DNA from: Stomoxys calcitrans | Taxonomy: Eukaryota; Arthropoda; Insecta; Diptera; Muscidae | Length of the DNA stretch: 64,000 bases | NCBI RefSeq assembly: GCF_963082655.1 | Contig: NC_081553.1 | Span: forward strand, 37,149,509 to 37,213,508 | Direction of reading: 5' to 3' | Program-made: the position numbers and the translations under genes | In this document: one piece after another, positions 32,586-45,229 of the stretch | Layout: each line of letters opens with the position of its first letter | Position numbering within the stretch: the stretch's first letter is position 1 | Notes under the pieces: model-generated | Database searches by the model: none | The model's input: only the letters and a program-made list of their open reading frames with translations | What the model was told of the DNA's origin: nothing

Positions 32586-33916
32586 TATACCCTTCACCAT
32601 AGGATGGGGTATACTAATTTCGTCATTCTGTTTGTAACTACTCGAAATATTCGTCTGAGACCCCATAAAGTATATATATTTTTGATCGTCGTGACATTTT
32701 ATGTCGATCTAGCCATGTCCGTCTGTCCGTCCGTCCGTCTGTGCGTCCGTCCGTCCGTCCGTCTGTTTGTTGAAACCACGTTAACTTTCGAAGGAGTAAA
32801 GCTAGCCGATTGAAATTTTGCACCAATACTTCTTATTAGTGTAGATCGGTTGGGATAGTAAATGGGCCATATCGGTCCATGTTTTGATATAGCTGCCATA
32901 TAAACCGATCTGGGGTCTTGACTTCTTGAGCCTCAAGAGGGCGCAATTCTCATCCGATTGGAATGAAATTTTGCACAACGTGTTTTGCTGCGATTTTGTG
33001 TGTCAAGTGCGGTTCAAATCGGTCCATATTTTGATATAGCTGCCATATAAACCGATCTTGGGTCTTGACTTCTTGAGCCTCTAGAGGGCGCAATTCTCAT
33101 CCGATTGGAATGAAATTTTGCACGAAGTGTTTTGTTATGATTTTCAACAGCTTTGCTAAGTATGGTTCAAATCGGTCCATAATCTGATATAGCTGTCATA
33201 TAAACCGATCTTGGGTCTTGACTTCTTGAACCTCTAGACGGCGCAATTCTCATCCGATTTGAATGAAATTTTTCACGACGTGTTTCGTTATGATATTCAA
33301 CAATTGTGCCAAGCATGGTTCAAATCGGTTAATAACCTGATGTAGCTGTCATTTAAACCGATCTGGGGTCTTGACTTCTTGAGCTTCTAGAGGGCGCAAT
33401 TCCTTTCCGATTTGGCTGAAATTTTGCGTGGCGTATTTTACTATGACTTCCAACTACTGTGCCAAATAAGGTTCAAATCGGTTCATAACCTGATATAGCT
33501 GTTATATAAACCGGTCTGGGATCTTGACTTCTTGAGCCTCTAGAGGTCGCAATTATTATCCGATTTGCTTGAAATTTTGTACGACGGATCCTCTCATGAC
33601 CATCAACATACGTGTTTATTATGGTCTGAATCGGTCTATAGCCTGATACAGCTCCCATATAAATCGATCTCTGTATTTTACTTCTTGAGCCCCCAAAGGG
33701 CGCATTTGGGTGACATTTTACATAGGTCGCCAATATATAATTGTGGTCCGAACCGGACCATATCTTGATATCACTCTAACAACAGAGCAAATATTTTCTT
33801 TTATCCTTTTTTTGCCTAAGAAGAGATGCCGGGAAAGGAACTCGACAAAAGCGATCCATGGGGGAGGGTATATAAGATTCGGCCCGGCCGAACTTAGCAC
33901 TCTTTTACTTGTTTTT
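32586..33916 (+). mobile_element. INE-1-like element, apparently full length
   Basis: Head TATACCCTTCACCATAGGAT at 32586; GTCCGTCCGTCCGTC run at about 32708-32766; units with CTTGACTTCTTGAGCCTC at 32917, 33064, 33217 and 33370 (147-153 bp spacing). The 3' end has ATTCGGCCCGGCCGAACTTA (palindrome) and then CTTTTACTTGTTTTT. No coding capacity; mobilisation would need an autonomous Helentron, by analogy to INE-1. Confidence 0.7.
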
Positions 33917-34282
33917 GTTTTATTAGGCAACATTAACATTTTGGTTTTCCTATGTTAGCCATTTCTTTGTCTTTACGCACGAGCAATTCCCATAGAAACT
34001 CACTGTGTGTTAAATTATGATGGCTACTTTCAGAAAATGTTATGAGCATTTGAACAAAAAAAATATCCTTAAGTGCTTGCAGAGACACTTATAAATGTGA
34101 ATCATTTAAAGTGAATTGCTTTTTCCATGTTGCAATTTTAATCGTACAATTACAAAGTGAAAAATCTTATCACTTAAATGTATGGCATCGTGCATAGATG
34201 TTGAAAAATAACTGTGGGAAATTAAATAAGAAAAATCAATTATAAAATATTTAAATGGATAGTTAATCTTTACTATAAACTA
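33917..34282. other. Unassigned unique stretch
   Basis: Non-repetitive AT-rich sequence before the MITE; nothing recognised. Confidence 0.3.
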
Positions 34283-34520
34283 TTGTGTTGCCCAAAAAGT
34301 AATTGCGGATTTTTCATATAGTCGGCGTTGACATATTTTTTCACAGCTTGTGACTCTGAATTTGCATTCTTTCTTCTGCCAGTTATCAGCTGTTACTTTT
34401 AGCTTGCTTTAAAAAAAAAAGTGTAAAAAAATTATATTTGATTAAAGTTCATTCTAAGTTTTATTAAAAATGCATTTACTTTCTTTTAAAAAATCCGCAA
34501 TTACTTTTTGGGCAACCCAA
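34283..34520 (-). mobile_element. Mariner-type MITE, copy 3 (reverse)
   Basis: 238 bp with the same terminal repeats, interior reversed relative to copies 1, 2 and 4, flanked by TA at 34281-34282 and 34521-34522. The first terminal repeat has TTGTG in place of TTGGG. Confidence 0.9.
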
Positions 34521-34524
34521 TATT

Positions 34525-35170
34525 TATACCCTACACCACTACTGTGGTACAGGGTATTATAACTTAGTGAATTAGTTTGTAACACCCAAAAGGGAGAGAG
34601 ATAGACCCATTGATAAGTATACCGATCGACTCAGAATCACTTTCTAATTCGATTTAGCTATGTCCGTCCGTCCGTCTGTCCGTCCATCCGTCTGTCTGTC
34701 CGTCTGTCCATGTTAATTTGTGCACAAAGTACAGGTCACTGTTTTCATCCGATCGTCTTCAAATTTGGTACAGGCATGTTTTTCGACCTAGAGACGAAGC
34801 CTATTGAAATTGGAAAAAATCGGTTCAGATCTGGATATAGCTCCCATATATATGTTCGTCCGATTTTCAATAATAATGCAACAAAATAGTCATTTGTTAA
34901 CCGATTCTCTCGAAATTTGGCAGGAAGGATTTTTTTACGACTGTCGACACTACTGGCGAATTTCATGGAAATCGGTTCAGATTTAGATATAGTTCTCATA
35001 TGTATATATCGCCCGATTTTCACTCCTAGAGCCACTGCAAGAGCATTTATTGACCAATCTTGCCAAAATTTTGCACAAGGCTTTCCTTGACGACTACCAC
35101 ATTATCTGAGAAGTTTGCTCGGAATCGGTTCAGAATTAGATATAGCTCCCATATATACATTTCTTAGCCC
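34525..35170 (+). repeat. INE-1-like element, TATACCCTACACC subfamily
   Basis: Head TATACCCTACACCACTACTG and GTACAGGGTATTATAACTTA, closely like the head block of Drosophila INE-1. GTCCGTCCGTCTGTCC run near 34663-34705, then units with AGATATAGCTCCCATATATA. 3' end not clear. Confidence 0.6.
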
Positions 35171-36389
35171 GTAGTTCAGGTAGTTACAGGTTGAACATAT
35201 TTGCTCGTTTTTTATTATTTTTTTTTTTGATTTGTGAAAAAATATTGAAAAATCTCTTCTTTAGCTGCAGTTTTGATAATAAATCATCAAAGATGCCTAT
35301 ATTTCATAAGACTATTCAAATCATGAATAAAGCATTTGCTCCCAGAACGGCATCATTTCGATTTTTTTTCTAAAATTTAAAGCTTAACGTTGCATACAAG
35401 AACCACCAATTGAATTGAATTGCAATGCAAACTGACATTCTATTCTAAACAAATATCGACCTAATAGAAAACATCAATGGATCACGATCAATCAATCACT
35501 GGGTCCCATGTCCGACTTTGATTGGGCCCAGATTTCCCAAACGACCGCCAATGATAGACGGCCCCTTAAACGTTTCTAATCCATTGATTATGTTGTTCGA
35601 ATTGCTGGAAATGATAGTTGAAGCTTGAATTTGATTTATTTAACAAATCAAACCGAAATTGTAATTTAAAACGTTATAACATTTAAATCAACATTAATTG
35701 TAATTTATGGTTCTAGCAAAAGGCAACAACAACAACAGAAAAACCCATATCAACATTGCAAAACATTGCAAGGAAAAAAAAGACCCATGACGAACAAAAA
35801 AAAAACTCTGCGATCCGTTCTGCATAAAAAATTAACACAAAAACCCAACCAAAATGACCACAAAAACTTTGAGCATTGCTTACAAAAAAACACCAAAACT
35901 CTTAACATTTTGTAATAATTTAAACTTTTACAAAAAAAGCTGCTACAGAAAAATACCAAAAAAAAAAGAGAGAAAAAAAATTAAATCCCCACGTTAATCT
36001 AAAAATCTAATTTATTTTTCATGTTTCTCGAACACGATCGCTAGCACCAACAACCAACCCCATCCACCACCCTCTTAGCTTTGCTGCCATACAGGAGGGG
36101 GGGAAATCAACAACAAATTTTTTGGCTTAATAAACGTAAATTCAAGAGCAGCAACTAACAACAAAAAAGGCCTAAAATCCAGGCATAAGGATTAGCTTGG
36201 CTGCGACGGCCTAGCATTCATTGCCTGCAAAAAAGACCTAAAGACAATGTAGCATGTAATGCCACTAATTCTCATACGATGAAATGGCATCAAATTCATG
36301 GAGTGTAGTATTCATTCGGAAACTCTTTTGTAGCCTTTTTTTATGGAAGTTACAACCAAAACAGTGGTTAAAAGGAACCAAAAAAAAAA
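35171..36389. other. Unique AT-rich stretch
   Basis: Long A-runs (for example 35774-35810 and 35960-35980), no repeat family, no believable frame. A single-copy or intronic stretch. Confidence 0.4.
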
Positions 36390-36470
36390 TAAATTTTCTA
36401 TAGAAAAAAAAAAAATCCGAAAATTATTTTAAAGAAGTATAAAAAATTTGGCGAAAATTTTTTATAGAAA

Positions 36471-37648
36471 GGCCGAATCTTGTTAACCCACCACCATGGA
36501 CTCTGCAAAAAATTTATACAAAATAAATTGAGTTAAAGGGCATAATTTTATTCTACATATCAAACTTTAAAACCAGCAAAAATTAAAGCTTCTAGAAACC
36601 GAAAAAGGATAATCGGGAGATCGGTTTATATGACAACTTTACCAGGATATTGACTGATTTGTACTGTACTTGGCACAGTTGTTGGAAGTCATAACAGAAC
36701 ACTATGTGCAAAATTTTAGCCAAATCTTACAAAAATTACGGCTTTTAAGGACTCAATAAGTCAAATCGGAAGATCGGTTTATATGGGAGCTATGTCAGGT
36801 TATAGACCGATTTGGACCGTACTTGGCATAGTTGTTGGAAGAACATTATGTGCAAAATTTCAGACAAATCGGACAAAAATTGCGGCATCCAGGGGCTAAA
36901 TATATCAAATCGGGGGATCAGTTTATATGGGAGCTATATCAGGTAATAGACCGATTTGAACTGTACTTGGCACAGATGTTGAAAGTCATAAAATAACACT
37001 ATGTGCAAAATTTCAGCCTAATTGGACAAAAATTGCGGCTTCCAGGGGCTAAATATATCAAATCGGGCGATCAGTCTATATGAGTGCTATATCAGGTTGT
37101 AGACCGATTTGGACCGTACATAGCTCAATTGTTGGAAGTCATAACAGAACACTATGTGGAAAATTTTAGCCAAATTGGACAAAAATTGCGGCTTCCAGGG
37201 GCTAAATATGTCAAATCGGGAGATCGATGTATATGAGAGCTATATCAGGTTATAGACCGATTCGGACCGTACTTGGCACAGTTGTTGGATGTCATAACAG
37301 AACACTACATGCAAAATTTAAGCCAAATCGGACAAAAATTTCGGCTTTTAAGGGCTCAAGAAGTCAAATCGGGAGATGGGTTTATATGGGAGCTATATCC
37401 AAATCTGATCCGATATGGCCCATTTGAAATCCCCAACTACCTACATCTGTATCTGTGCAAAATTTCAAACCGCCAGCTTTACGCGTTCGACTGTTACCGT
37501 GATTTCGACAGACGGACGGACATGGACTCAAAATGTCGGGACGATTAAGAATTTGTATATTTTGTAGGGTCTAAGATCAATATTTCGAGGTGTTACAAAC
37601 GGTATGACGAGATTAGTATACCTCCATCCTATGGTGGTGGATATAAAA
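36471..37648 (-). mobile_element. INE-1-like element inserted in the satellite
   Basis: The right end (37648) is the reversed head (CCTCCATCCTATGGTGGTGG) after ACAGACGGACGGACATGG. The left end has GGCCGAATCTTGTTAACCCA. Near the left is AAACCAGCAAAAATTAAAGC, shared with 41187, 51955 and 53607, which marks one subfamily. Inside are units with GTTTATATGGGAGCTATATC. Confidence 0.7.
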
Positions 37649-37735
37649 CTTTGCGAACATTTTCTTAGAAATATGAAAAATTTAACGAAAAATTTCTATA
37701 GAAATAAAAAATTTTCCGAAAATTTTCTATAGGCT

Positions 37736-38267
37736 AGGTTGAAAGAGGGTGCAGATATTATTCTGGCCCATGTTAATATAGACATACACCTTAGCCAGTA
37801 ATCGGCTTGTTGTGTGTTCTAAAAACTAAAAAATTATTTCGAAAAAGAAAATTTTAAGTTAGGAATTCCGTGCTACTTACAAAATCCTTAATTGTATTCC
37901 ACACCACTCCCCTAAGTTGGTTCTTGTCTGGTATCGAGTCTCCGCCTAAGTACCGATGTCTGTTAGCCGTGAAAGCCGGACAATGACAACTGAAATGCTT
38001 TCCTCACTTGCCGCACCGATTTTGCATAAGTGAGCTCGCAGTCCTATGTGTCCCGTTACGACACCAAAAGCTATACTGACCTCCTTCTTAATTTTTTTCA
38101 ATAATAGCCTCTTTTTCTCACGAATTGGATACCCCTTATAGGATTTTTCGCTGTTCCACAATGTTGCATTCGTCGCCCACTCATTTAACACGGACTGTGT
38201 CGACCCGCAGCTAAAGCTAGAATCATGAAAACGTGCACGAATGTTGGTCTTGGGTCATAAGAACGTC
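37736..38267 (-). pseudogene. LINE fragment (post-RNase H C-terminus) inside the satellite
   Basis: Minus strand. REKKRLLLKKIKKEVSIAFG and VVTGHIGLRAHLCKIGAASE match the C-terminal block of the LINE at 14335-15240, and the flanking AAGTTGGTT...CGCCTAAGTACCG text is shared too. The RNase H and RT parts are absent, so this is a short 3' fragment. Satellite units resume directly on both sides (CTATAG at 37735, CCGAAAATTTT at 38268), which shows insertion into, or capture by, the array. No coding function is expected. Confidence 0.7.
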
Positions 38268-40185
38268 CGAAAATTTTCTATAGAAATAAAAAATTTTCCG
38301 AAAATTTTCTATAGAAATAAAAAATTTTCCGAAAATTTTCTATAGAAATAAAAAATTTTCCGAAAATTTTCTATAGAAATAAAAAATTTTCCGAAAATTT
38401 TCTATAGAAATAAAAAATTTTCCGAAAATTTTCTATAGAAATAAAAAATTTTCCGAAATTTTTCTATAGAAATAAAAAATTTTCCGAAAATTTTCTATAG
38501 AAATAAAAAATTTTCCGAAAATTTTCTATAGAAATAAAAAATTTTCCGAAAATTTTCTATAGAAATAAAAAATTTTCCGAAAATTTTCTATAGAAATAAA
38601 AAATTTTCCGAAAATTTTCTATAGAAATAAAAAATTTTCCGAAAATTTTCTATAGAAATAAAAAATTTTCCGAAAATTTTCTATAGAAATAAAAAATTTT
38701 CCGAAAATTTTCTATAGAAATAAAAAATTTTCCGAAAATTTTCTATAGAAATAAAAAATTTTCCGAAAATTTTCTATAGAAATAAAAAATTTTCCGAAAA
38801 TTTTCTATAGAAATAAAAAATTTTCCGAAAATTTTCTATAGAAATAAAAAAATTTTCCGAAAATTTTCTATAGAAATAAAAAATTTTCCGAAAATTTTCT
38901 ATAGAAATAAAAAATTTTCCGAAAATTTTCTATAGAAATAAAAAATTTTCCGAAAATTTTCTATAGAAATAAAAAATTTTCCGAAAATTTTCTATAGAAA
39001 TAAAAAATTTTCCGAAAATTTTCTATAGAAATAAAAAATTTTCCGAAAATTTTCTATAGAAATAAAAAATTTTCCGAAAATTTTCTATAGAAATAAAAAA
39101 ATTTTCCGAAAATTTTCTATAGAAATAAAAAATTTTCCGAAAATTTTCTATAGAAATAAAAAATTTTCCGAAAATTTTCTATAGAAATAAAAAATTTTCC
39201 GAAAATTTTCTATAGAAATAAAAAATTTTCCGAAAATTTTCTATAGAAATAAAAAATTTTCCGAAAATTTTCTATAGAAATAAAAAATTTTCCGAAAATT
39301 TTCTATAGAAATAAAAAATTTTCCGAAAATTTTCTATAGGAATAAAAAATTTTCCGAAAATTTTCTATAGAAATAAAAAATTTTCCGAAAATTTTCTATA
39401 GAAATAAAAAATTTTCCGAAAATTTTCTATAGAAATAAAAAATTTTCCGAAAATTTTCTATAGAAATAAAAAATTTTCCGAAAATTTTCTATAGAAATAA
39501 AAAATTTTCCGAAAATTTTCTATAGAAATAAAAAATTTTCCGAAAATTTTCTATAGAAATAAAAAATTTTCCGAAAATTTTCTATAGAAATAAAAAATTT
39601 TCCGAAAATTTTCTATAGAAATAAAAAATTTTCCGAAAATTTTCTATAGAAATAAAAAATTTTCCGAAAATTTTCTATAGAAATAAAAAATTTTCCGAAA
39701 ATTTTCTATAGAAATAAAAAATTTTCCGAAAATTTTCTATAGAAATAAAAAATTTTCCGAAAATTTTCTATAGAAATAAGAAATTTTCCGAAAATTTTCT
39801 ATAGAAATAAGAAATTTTCCGAAAATTTTCTATAGAAATAAGAAATTTTCCGAAAATTTTCTATAGAAATAAGAAATTTTCCGAAAATTTTCTATAGAAA
39901 TAAGAAATTTTCCGAAAATTTTCTATAGAAATAAGAAATTTTCCGAAAATTTTCTATAGAAATAAGAAATTTTCCGAAAATTTTCTATAGAAATAAGAAA
40001 TTTTCCGAAAATTTTCTAAAAAAATAAAAAATTTTCCGAAAATTTTCTATAGAAATAAGAAATTTTCCGAAAATTTTCTAAAAAAATAAAAAATTTTCCG
40101 AAAATTTTCTATAGAAATAAGAAATTTTCCGAAAATTTTCTATAGAAATAAAAAATTTTCCGAAAATTTTCTCTAGAAATAAAAT

Positions 40186-41186
40186 GTTCTCTTATTTTAA
40201 TTCACTCCAAATTCGTTTCTTATACCACAGTGCTTTTAGTACTTGTCTTCCTTTTTGTACATGTGCCATGGCTTTGTTTGGTGTTTTTTTTTTCTTTATT
40301 TTTGGCTTAGTTTAGATTGCTGGGTAATAGTGAATGGTAGTGTTAGTCGTTGGATGGTTAGTTAACTAACAATTGTAAAGCTGAAAATTAATGCTTACAA
40401 ATGCTAAAATAAATGTTAACAAGTTGCCGGAGTAACGAAACAGCAGAATTTAGGAAAAAACAAAGGCACCACGAAGAAAAAACGTAACGTTAGGAAGAAA
40501 AACTATTGCATTTATCATGATGAGAAGATTTGCCATGGAAAAGCTTGGCAGCCTGGCTCCTCACCTCAGCAACTGTAATGATTTCTAAAGCAAATCATTA
40601 CCTATTGCTGTGCTTTGTATCCGCGTGTATGTCTGTCCGTCTGTCTGTCTATTGGCTTGGTTTGCGATCAATTGTTAGTCGTTCATTTGTGGAGCATGTG
40701 AAGAAACGCCATGATCACTCCAACCCACCCTCCCCTCAATTTGTAGGAGCATGACCAACAAATCTCTCACACCGCCACCATATCCAAGGCAGGATTCATT
40801 TTCTTTTTTGTTTTTTGTTTGTTTGTTTGGTTTTTCATTCAAATTTTGTCTCGATTTGCAATATTTTGCATTTTTAGCCTGAAAAAGCGATTATATTGCA
40901 ATAAATGTCATTCAACGTTACTGCTTGGTACTCCTAGTACTAAGGCACAATTTTCGCTAAAATCAAAAAGGCTCCATTTTTCCACGAAAAGTGCTTTGGC
41001 GAAAAAAAAACAAACGTTTTTAGGAGAAATTATTAGCTAAGCCAAAAAAGCTTAGACGCACACTTTGCTATTTGTATCTAAGCTGTATTTTTGTAATATC
41101 TAATTTTGAGGATTGTTTACGGCAGCAGGGTAACTACAAAGGTTTTCTCAGCTATGTTGGATGGTCAACCTACATGGTTAATGACT
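40186..41186. other. Unique stretch between two satellites
   Basis: Non-repetitive; includes a GTCTGTCCGTCTGTCTGTCT run near 40628-40650 and T/GTTT runs near 40800-40835. Frames are short and unconvincing. Confidence 0.4.
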
Positions 41187-41272
41187 GTCAAACCAGCAAA
41201 AATTAAAGCTTCTAGGAAGCTTTAATGACACAGTTGTTGGAAGTCATAACCACATGCAAAATTTGAGCCAAA
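41187..41272 (-). repeat. INE-1-like scrap
   Basis: GTCAAACCAGCAAAAATTAA and ACAGTTGTTGGAAGTCATAA, as in the copies at 36471 and 53607, with internal deletion. Confidence 0.6.
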
Positions 41273-41536
41273 AGTACGACCCAAAAAATTGGACCGATCG
41301 GGACAATATGGTATTCAAATTTCATATTAAAAATTGGGTCCAAGCAACAGAGAGGCCGCCCCAACCCCAAAACCCCCAAAATTAGGGTTATTAGACCATC
41401 ATGAGAATATGAGACTTGTTGTCCGATGTTCTCGCCAGGATTCGAACACAGGCGTTCAGCGTCATAGGCGGACATAGTCTTCAGTTGCACGAATTCGATA
41501 TCCACATTCAGGGCGAAGTGAGCGGGCCCGGTTCGG
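41273..41536 (+). mobile_element. Helitron 3' end with nested SINE, abutting a satellite
   Basis: Plus strand: Helitron units (GGCCGCCCCAACCCCAAAAC), a SINE head fragment (41423-41476, minus) with ATTCGAACACAGGCGTTCAG, then GAGCGGGCCCGGTTCGG, the terminal palindrome. The final CTAG is missing and 29-bp satellite starts at 41537. The same Helitron-SINE junction is at 3400-3500. Confidence 0.7.
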
Positions 41537-44168
41537 TTTGACAAAATTTTCTATAAAAATAAAATTTTGACAAAATTTTCTATAAAAATAAAATTTTGAC
41601 AAAATTTTCTATAAAAATAAAATTTTGACAAAATTTTCTAAAAAAATAAAATTTTGACAAAATTTTCTATACAAATAAAATTTTGACAAAATTTTCTATA
41701 AAAATAAAATATTGACAAATTGTTCTATAAAAAAATAATTTTAACAATATTTTCTATAAAAATAAAATTTTGACAAAATTTTCTATAAAAATAAAATTTT
41801 GACAAAATTTTCTATAAAAATAAAATATTGACAAATTTTTCTATAAAAAAATAATTTTGACAAAATTTTCTATAAAATAAAATTTTGACAAAATTTTCTA
41901 TAAAATAAAATTTTGACAAAATTTTCTATAAAATAAAATTTTGACAAAATTTTCTATAAAATAAAATTTTGACAAAATTTTCTATAAAATAAAATTTTGA
42001 CAAAATTATCTATAAAATAATATTTTGACAAAATTTTCTATAAAAATAAAATTTTTACAAAATATTCTATAAAAATAAAATTTTGACAATATTTTCTATA
42101 AAAATAAAATTTTGACAATATTTTCTATAAAAATCAAATTTTGACAAAATTTTCTATAAAAATAAAATTTTGACAAATTTTCTAAAAAAATAAAATTTTG
42201 ACAAAGTTTTCTATAAAAATAAAATTTTGACAAAATTTTCTATAAAAATAAAATTTTGACAAAATTTTCTATAAAAATAAAATTTTGACAAAATTTTCTA
42301 TAAAAATAAAATTTTGACAAAATTTTCTATAAAAATAAAATTTTGACAAAATTTTCTATAAAAATAAAATTTTGACAAAATTTTCTATAAAAATAAAATT
42401 TTGACAAAATTTTCCATAAAAATAAAATTTTGACAAAATTTTCTATAAAAATAAAATTTTGACAAAATTTTCTATAAAAATAAAATATTGACAAATTGTT
42501 CTATAAAAAAATAATTTTAACAATATTTTCTATAAAAATAAAATTTTGACAAAATTTTTTATAAAAATAAAATTTTGACAAAATTTTCTATAAAAATAAA
42601 ATATTGACAAATTTTTCTATAAAAAAATAATTTTGACAAAATTTTATATAAAATAAAATTTTGACAAAATTTTCTATAAAATAAAATTTTGACAAAATTT
42701 TCTATAAAATAAAATTTTGACAAAATTTTCTATAAAATAAAATTTTGACAAAATTATCTATAAAATAAAATTTTGACAAAATTATCTATAAAATAATATT
42801 TTGACAAAATTTTCTATAAAAATAAAATTTTTACAAAATATTCTATGAAAATAAAATTTTGACAATATTTTCTATAAAAATAAAATTTTGACAATATTTT
42901 CTATAAAAATCAAATTTTGACAAAATTTTCTATAAAAATAAAATTTTGACAGTATTTTCTATAAAAATAAAATTTTGACAACATTTTCTATAAAAATAAA
43001 ATTTTGACAAAATTTTCTATAAAAATAAAATTTTGACAAAATTTTCTATAAAAATAAAATTTTGACAAAATTTTCTATAAAAATAAAATTTTGACAAAAT
43101 TTTCTATAAAAATAAAATTTTGACAAAATTTTCTATAAAAAAAATTGACGTTTTCTATAAAATAAAATTTTGACAAAATTTTCTATAAAATAAAATTTTG
43201 ACAAAATTTTCTATAAAATAAAATTTTGACAAAATTTTCTATAAAATAAAATTTTGACAAAATTTTCTATAAAATAAAATTTTGACAAAATTATCTATAA
43301 AATAATATTTTGACAAAATTTTCTATAAAAATAAAATTTTTACAAAATATTCTATGAAAATAAAATTTTGACAATATTTTCTATAAAAATAAAATTTTGA
43401 CAATATTTTCTATAAAAATAAAATTTTGACAATATTTTCTATAAAAATAAAATTTTGACAGTATTTTCTATAAAAATAAAATTTTGACAACATTTTCTAT
43501 AAAAATAAAATTTTGACAAAATTTTCTATAAAAATAAAATTTTGACAAAATTTTCTATAAAAATAAAATTTTGACAAAATTTTCTATAAAAATAAAATTT
43601 TGACAAAATTTTCTATAAAAATAAAATTTTGACAAAATTTTCTATAAAAAAAATTGACGTTTTCTATAAAATAAAATTTTGACAAAATTTTCTATAAAAT
43701 AAAATTTTGACAAAATTTTCTATAAAATAAAATTTTGACAAAATTATCTATAAAATAATATTTTGACAAAATTTTCTATAAAAATAAAATTTTTACAAAA
43801 TATTCTATAAAAATAAAATTTTGACAATATTTTCTATAAAAATAAAATTTTGACAATATTTTCTATAAAAATCAAATTTTGACAAAATTTTCTATAAAAA
43901 TAAAATTTTGCCAAGTTTTTCTATAAAAATAAAATTTTGACAAAATTTTCTATAAAAATAAAATTTTGACAGTATTTTCTATAAAAATAAAATTTTGACA
44001 ACATTTTCTATAAAAATAAAATTTTGACAACATTTTCTATAAAAATAAAATTTTGACAAAATTTTCTAAAAAAATAAAATTTTGACAAAATTTTCTATAA
44101 AAATAAAATTTTGACAAAATTTTCTATAAAAAAAATTGACGTTTTCTATAAAAATAATGTTTTGACTA
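41537..44168. repeat. 29-bp satellite array (about 90 units) with higher-order structure
   Basis: Unit GACAAAATTTTCTATAAAAA followed by TAAAATTTT, with 28-bp variants lacking one A. Variant blocks recur: ATTGACAAATTGTT at 41711 and 42487 (776 bp apart), and a GACGTTTTC variant at 43147, 43656 and 44138 (509 and 482 bp apart). That shows amplification of multi-unit blocks. Confidence 0.95.
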
Positions 44169-45229
44169 TAGCCCATTTCACATTCGACCTATTTCATTTG
44201 AAATGTTTTCTGTGTGAAAAATTTAAGTCTCAAGCAGAAGTGCTGTTAACACTGATCTAGCCACTGAAGACATAAAAAAGTTATCATTGATTTTTGTTTT
44301 GCGTGTGTAGTCGGCAAAAGCCACAAAATTCAAGTCGATGTCCGCACGTATGTGGCCGGTCGTCGTCGATTGCAGTAAAATGTCAGTTTAAGGAGAGGTC
44401 AATAAAAAATAGGTTTACTTATGGCATGGCGGTCGGTGTTTGTTTGGGCCTATTTGCTCCCAAAACTAAATTTGGTTTACATGTTGGATGGTGGTATTGT
44501 TCACTCGCAATAGTTAGCTAGCTAGCTAGCAAATAAGATGGTGTTTCTTCGGCAGCAGCAATGCCATCATTTTTAGTTTGTTTCATTTCGGCTTGGTTTG
44601 AAGGAAAATTTATTTGGCCATTTTTTTAGTTTTTGTTTGAGTTACCCAAAAAACTAACGTTTTATAGCATCGTCGTCATATGGTGGTCCATGTTTGGAAG
44701 GTCTTCGTCTTAGCCATTGGCTTGGCCATTCGAGTTTTTTGGTTAGGTTAATGATTACTGGTTGGTTTCTTCCTTAAAATGTCGATTTTCGTAAGCGTAC
44801 GTGAGCGTCTCAGCGCGTCTCTTGGAGCTTGGATTTGTTTTCTACTATTTTCTAAGATTTTGGAGCGTCTAAACCATTTGCTGCTTGCAAGTGGTTGTTT
44901 ATATTTTGGTTCCCACGTTAGTGTTTTTTTATTTCTTTGCTGGAAAAATCTCTCCTTTTTTAACCATCTCAAGTTGGGAGGAAGACCAAGCTACCCAACA
45001 AAGCAATCGCACAATCGTAGCTGTTGTCTTTGTCGCCGCCATCATCATAAGCAGCAACAGCAGTACCACCACCAGCAGCAGTATCATCATCATCATACAC
45101 GTACCACGTTTAAAATTGCCTTAGGATCAATTATGGTAAGGTTTAGTCCAGTTTCGGTTGTTGTCATTTGGCTGTGAGATTAGCCCATCTCAATAGTAGT
45201 AGGCATTGACACCAAATAAGCCCCATGGC
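44169..45229. other. Unique stretch
   Basis: Contains AGCTAGCTAGCTAGC near 44515-44531 and CAG/CAT/CAC trinucleotide runs at about 45048-45100. Frames crossing these are His/Gln-rich by composition. No recognised gene. Confidence 0.4.

Larger units (their letters stand above)
36390..40185. repeat. 31-bp satellite array, split by two insertions
   Basis: Unit of 31 bp made of CCGAAAATTTTCTATAG plus AAATAAAAAATTTT. The homogeneous core is 38268-40185, about 62 units; diverged units occur at 36390-36470 and 37650-37735. Between these lie an INE-1-like element (36471-37648) and a LINE fragment (37736-38267). A block at about 39770-40010 carries AAGAAATTTT in place of AAAAAATTTT. Confidence 0.95.
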
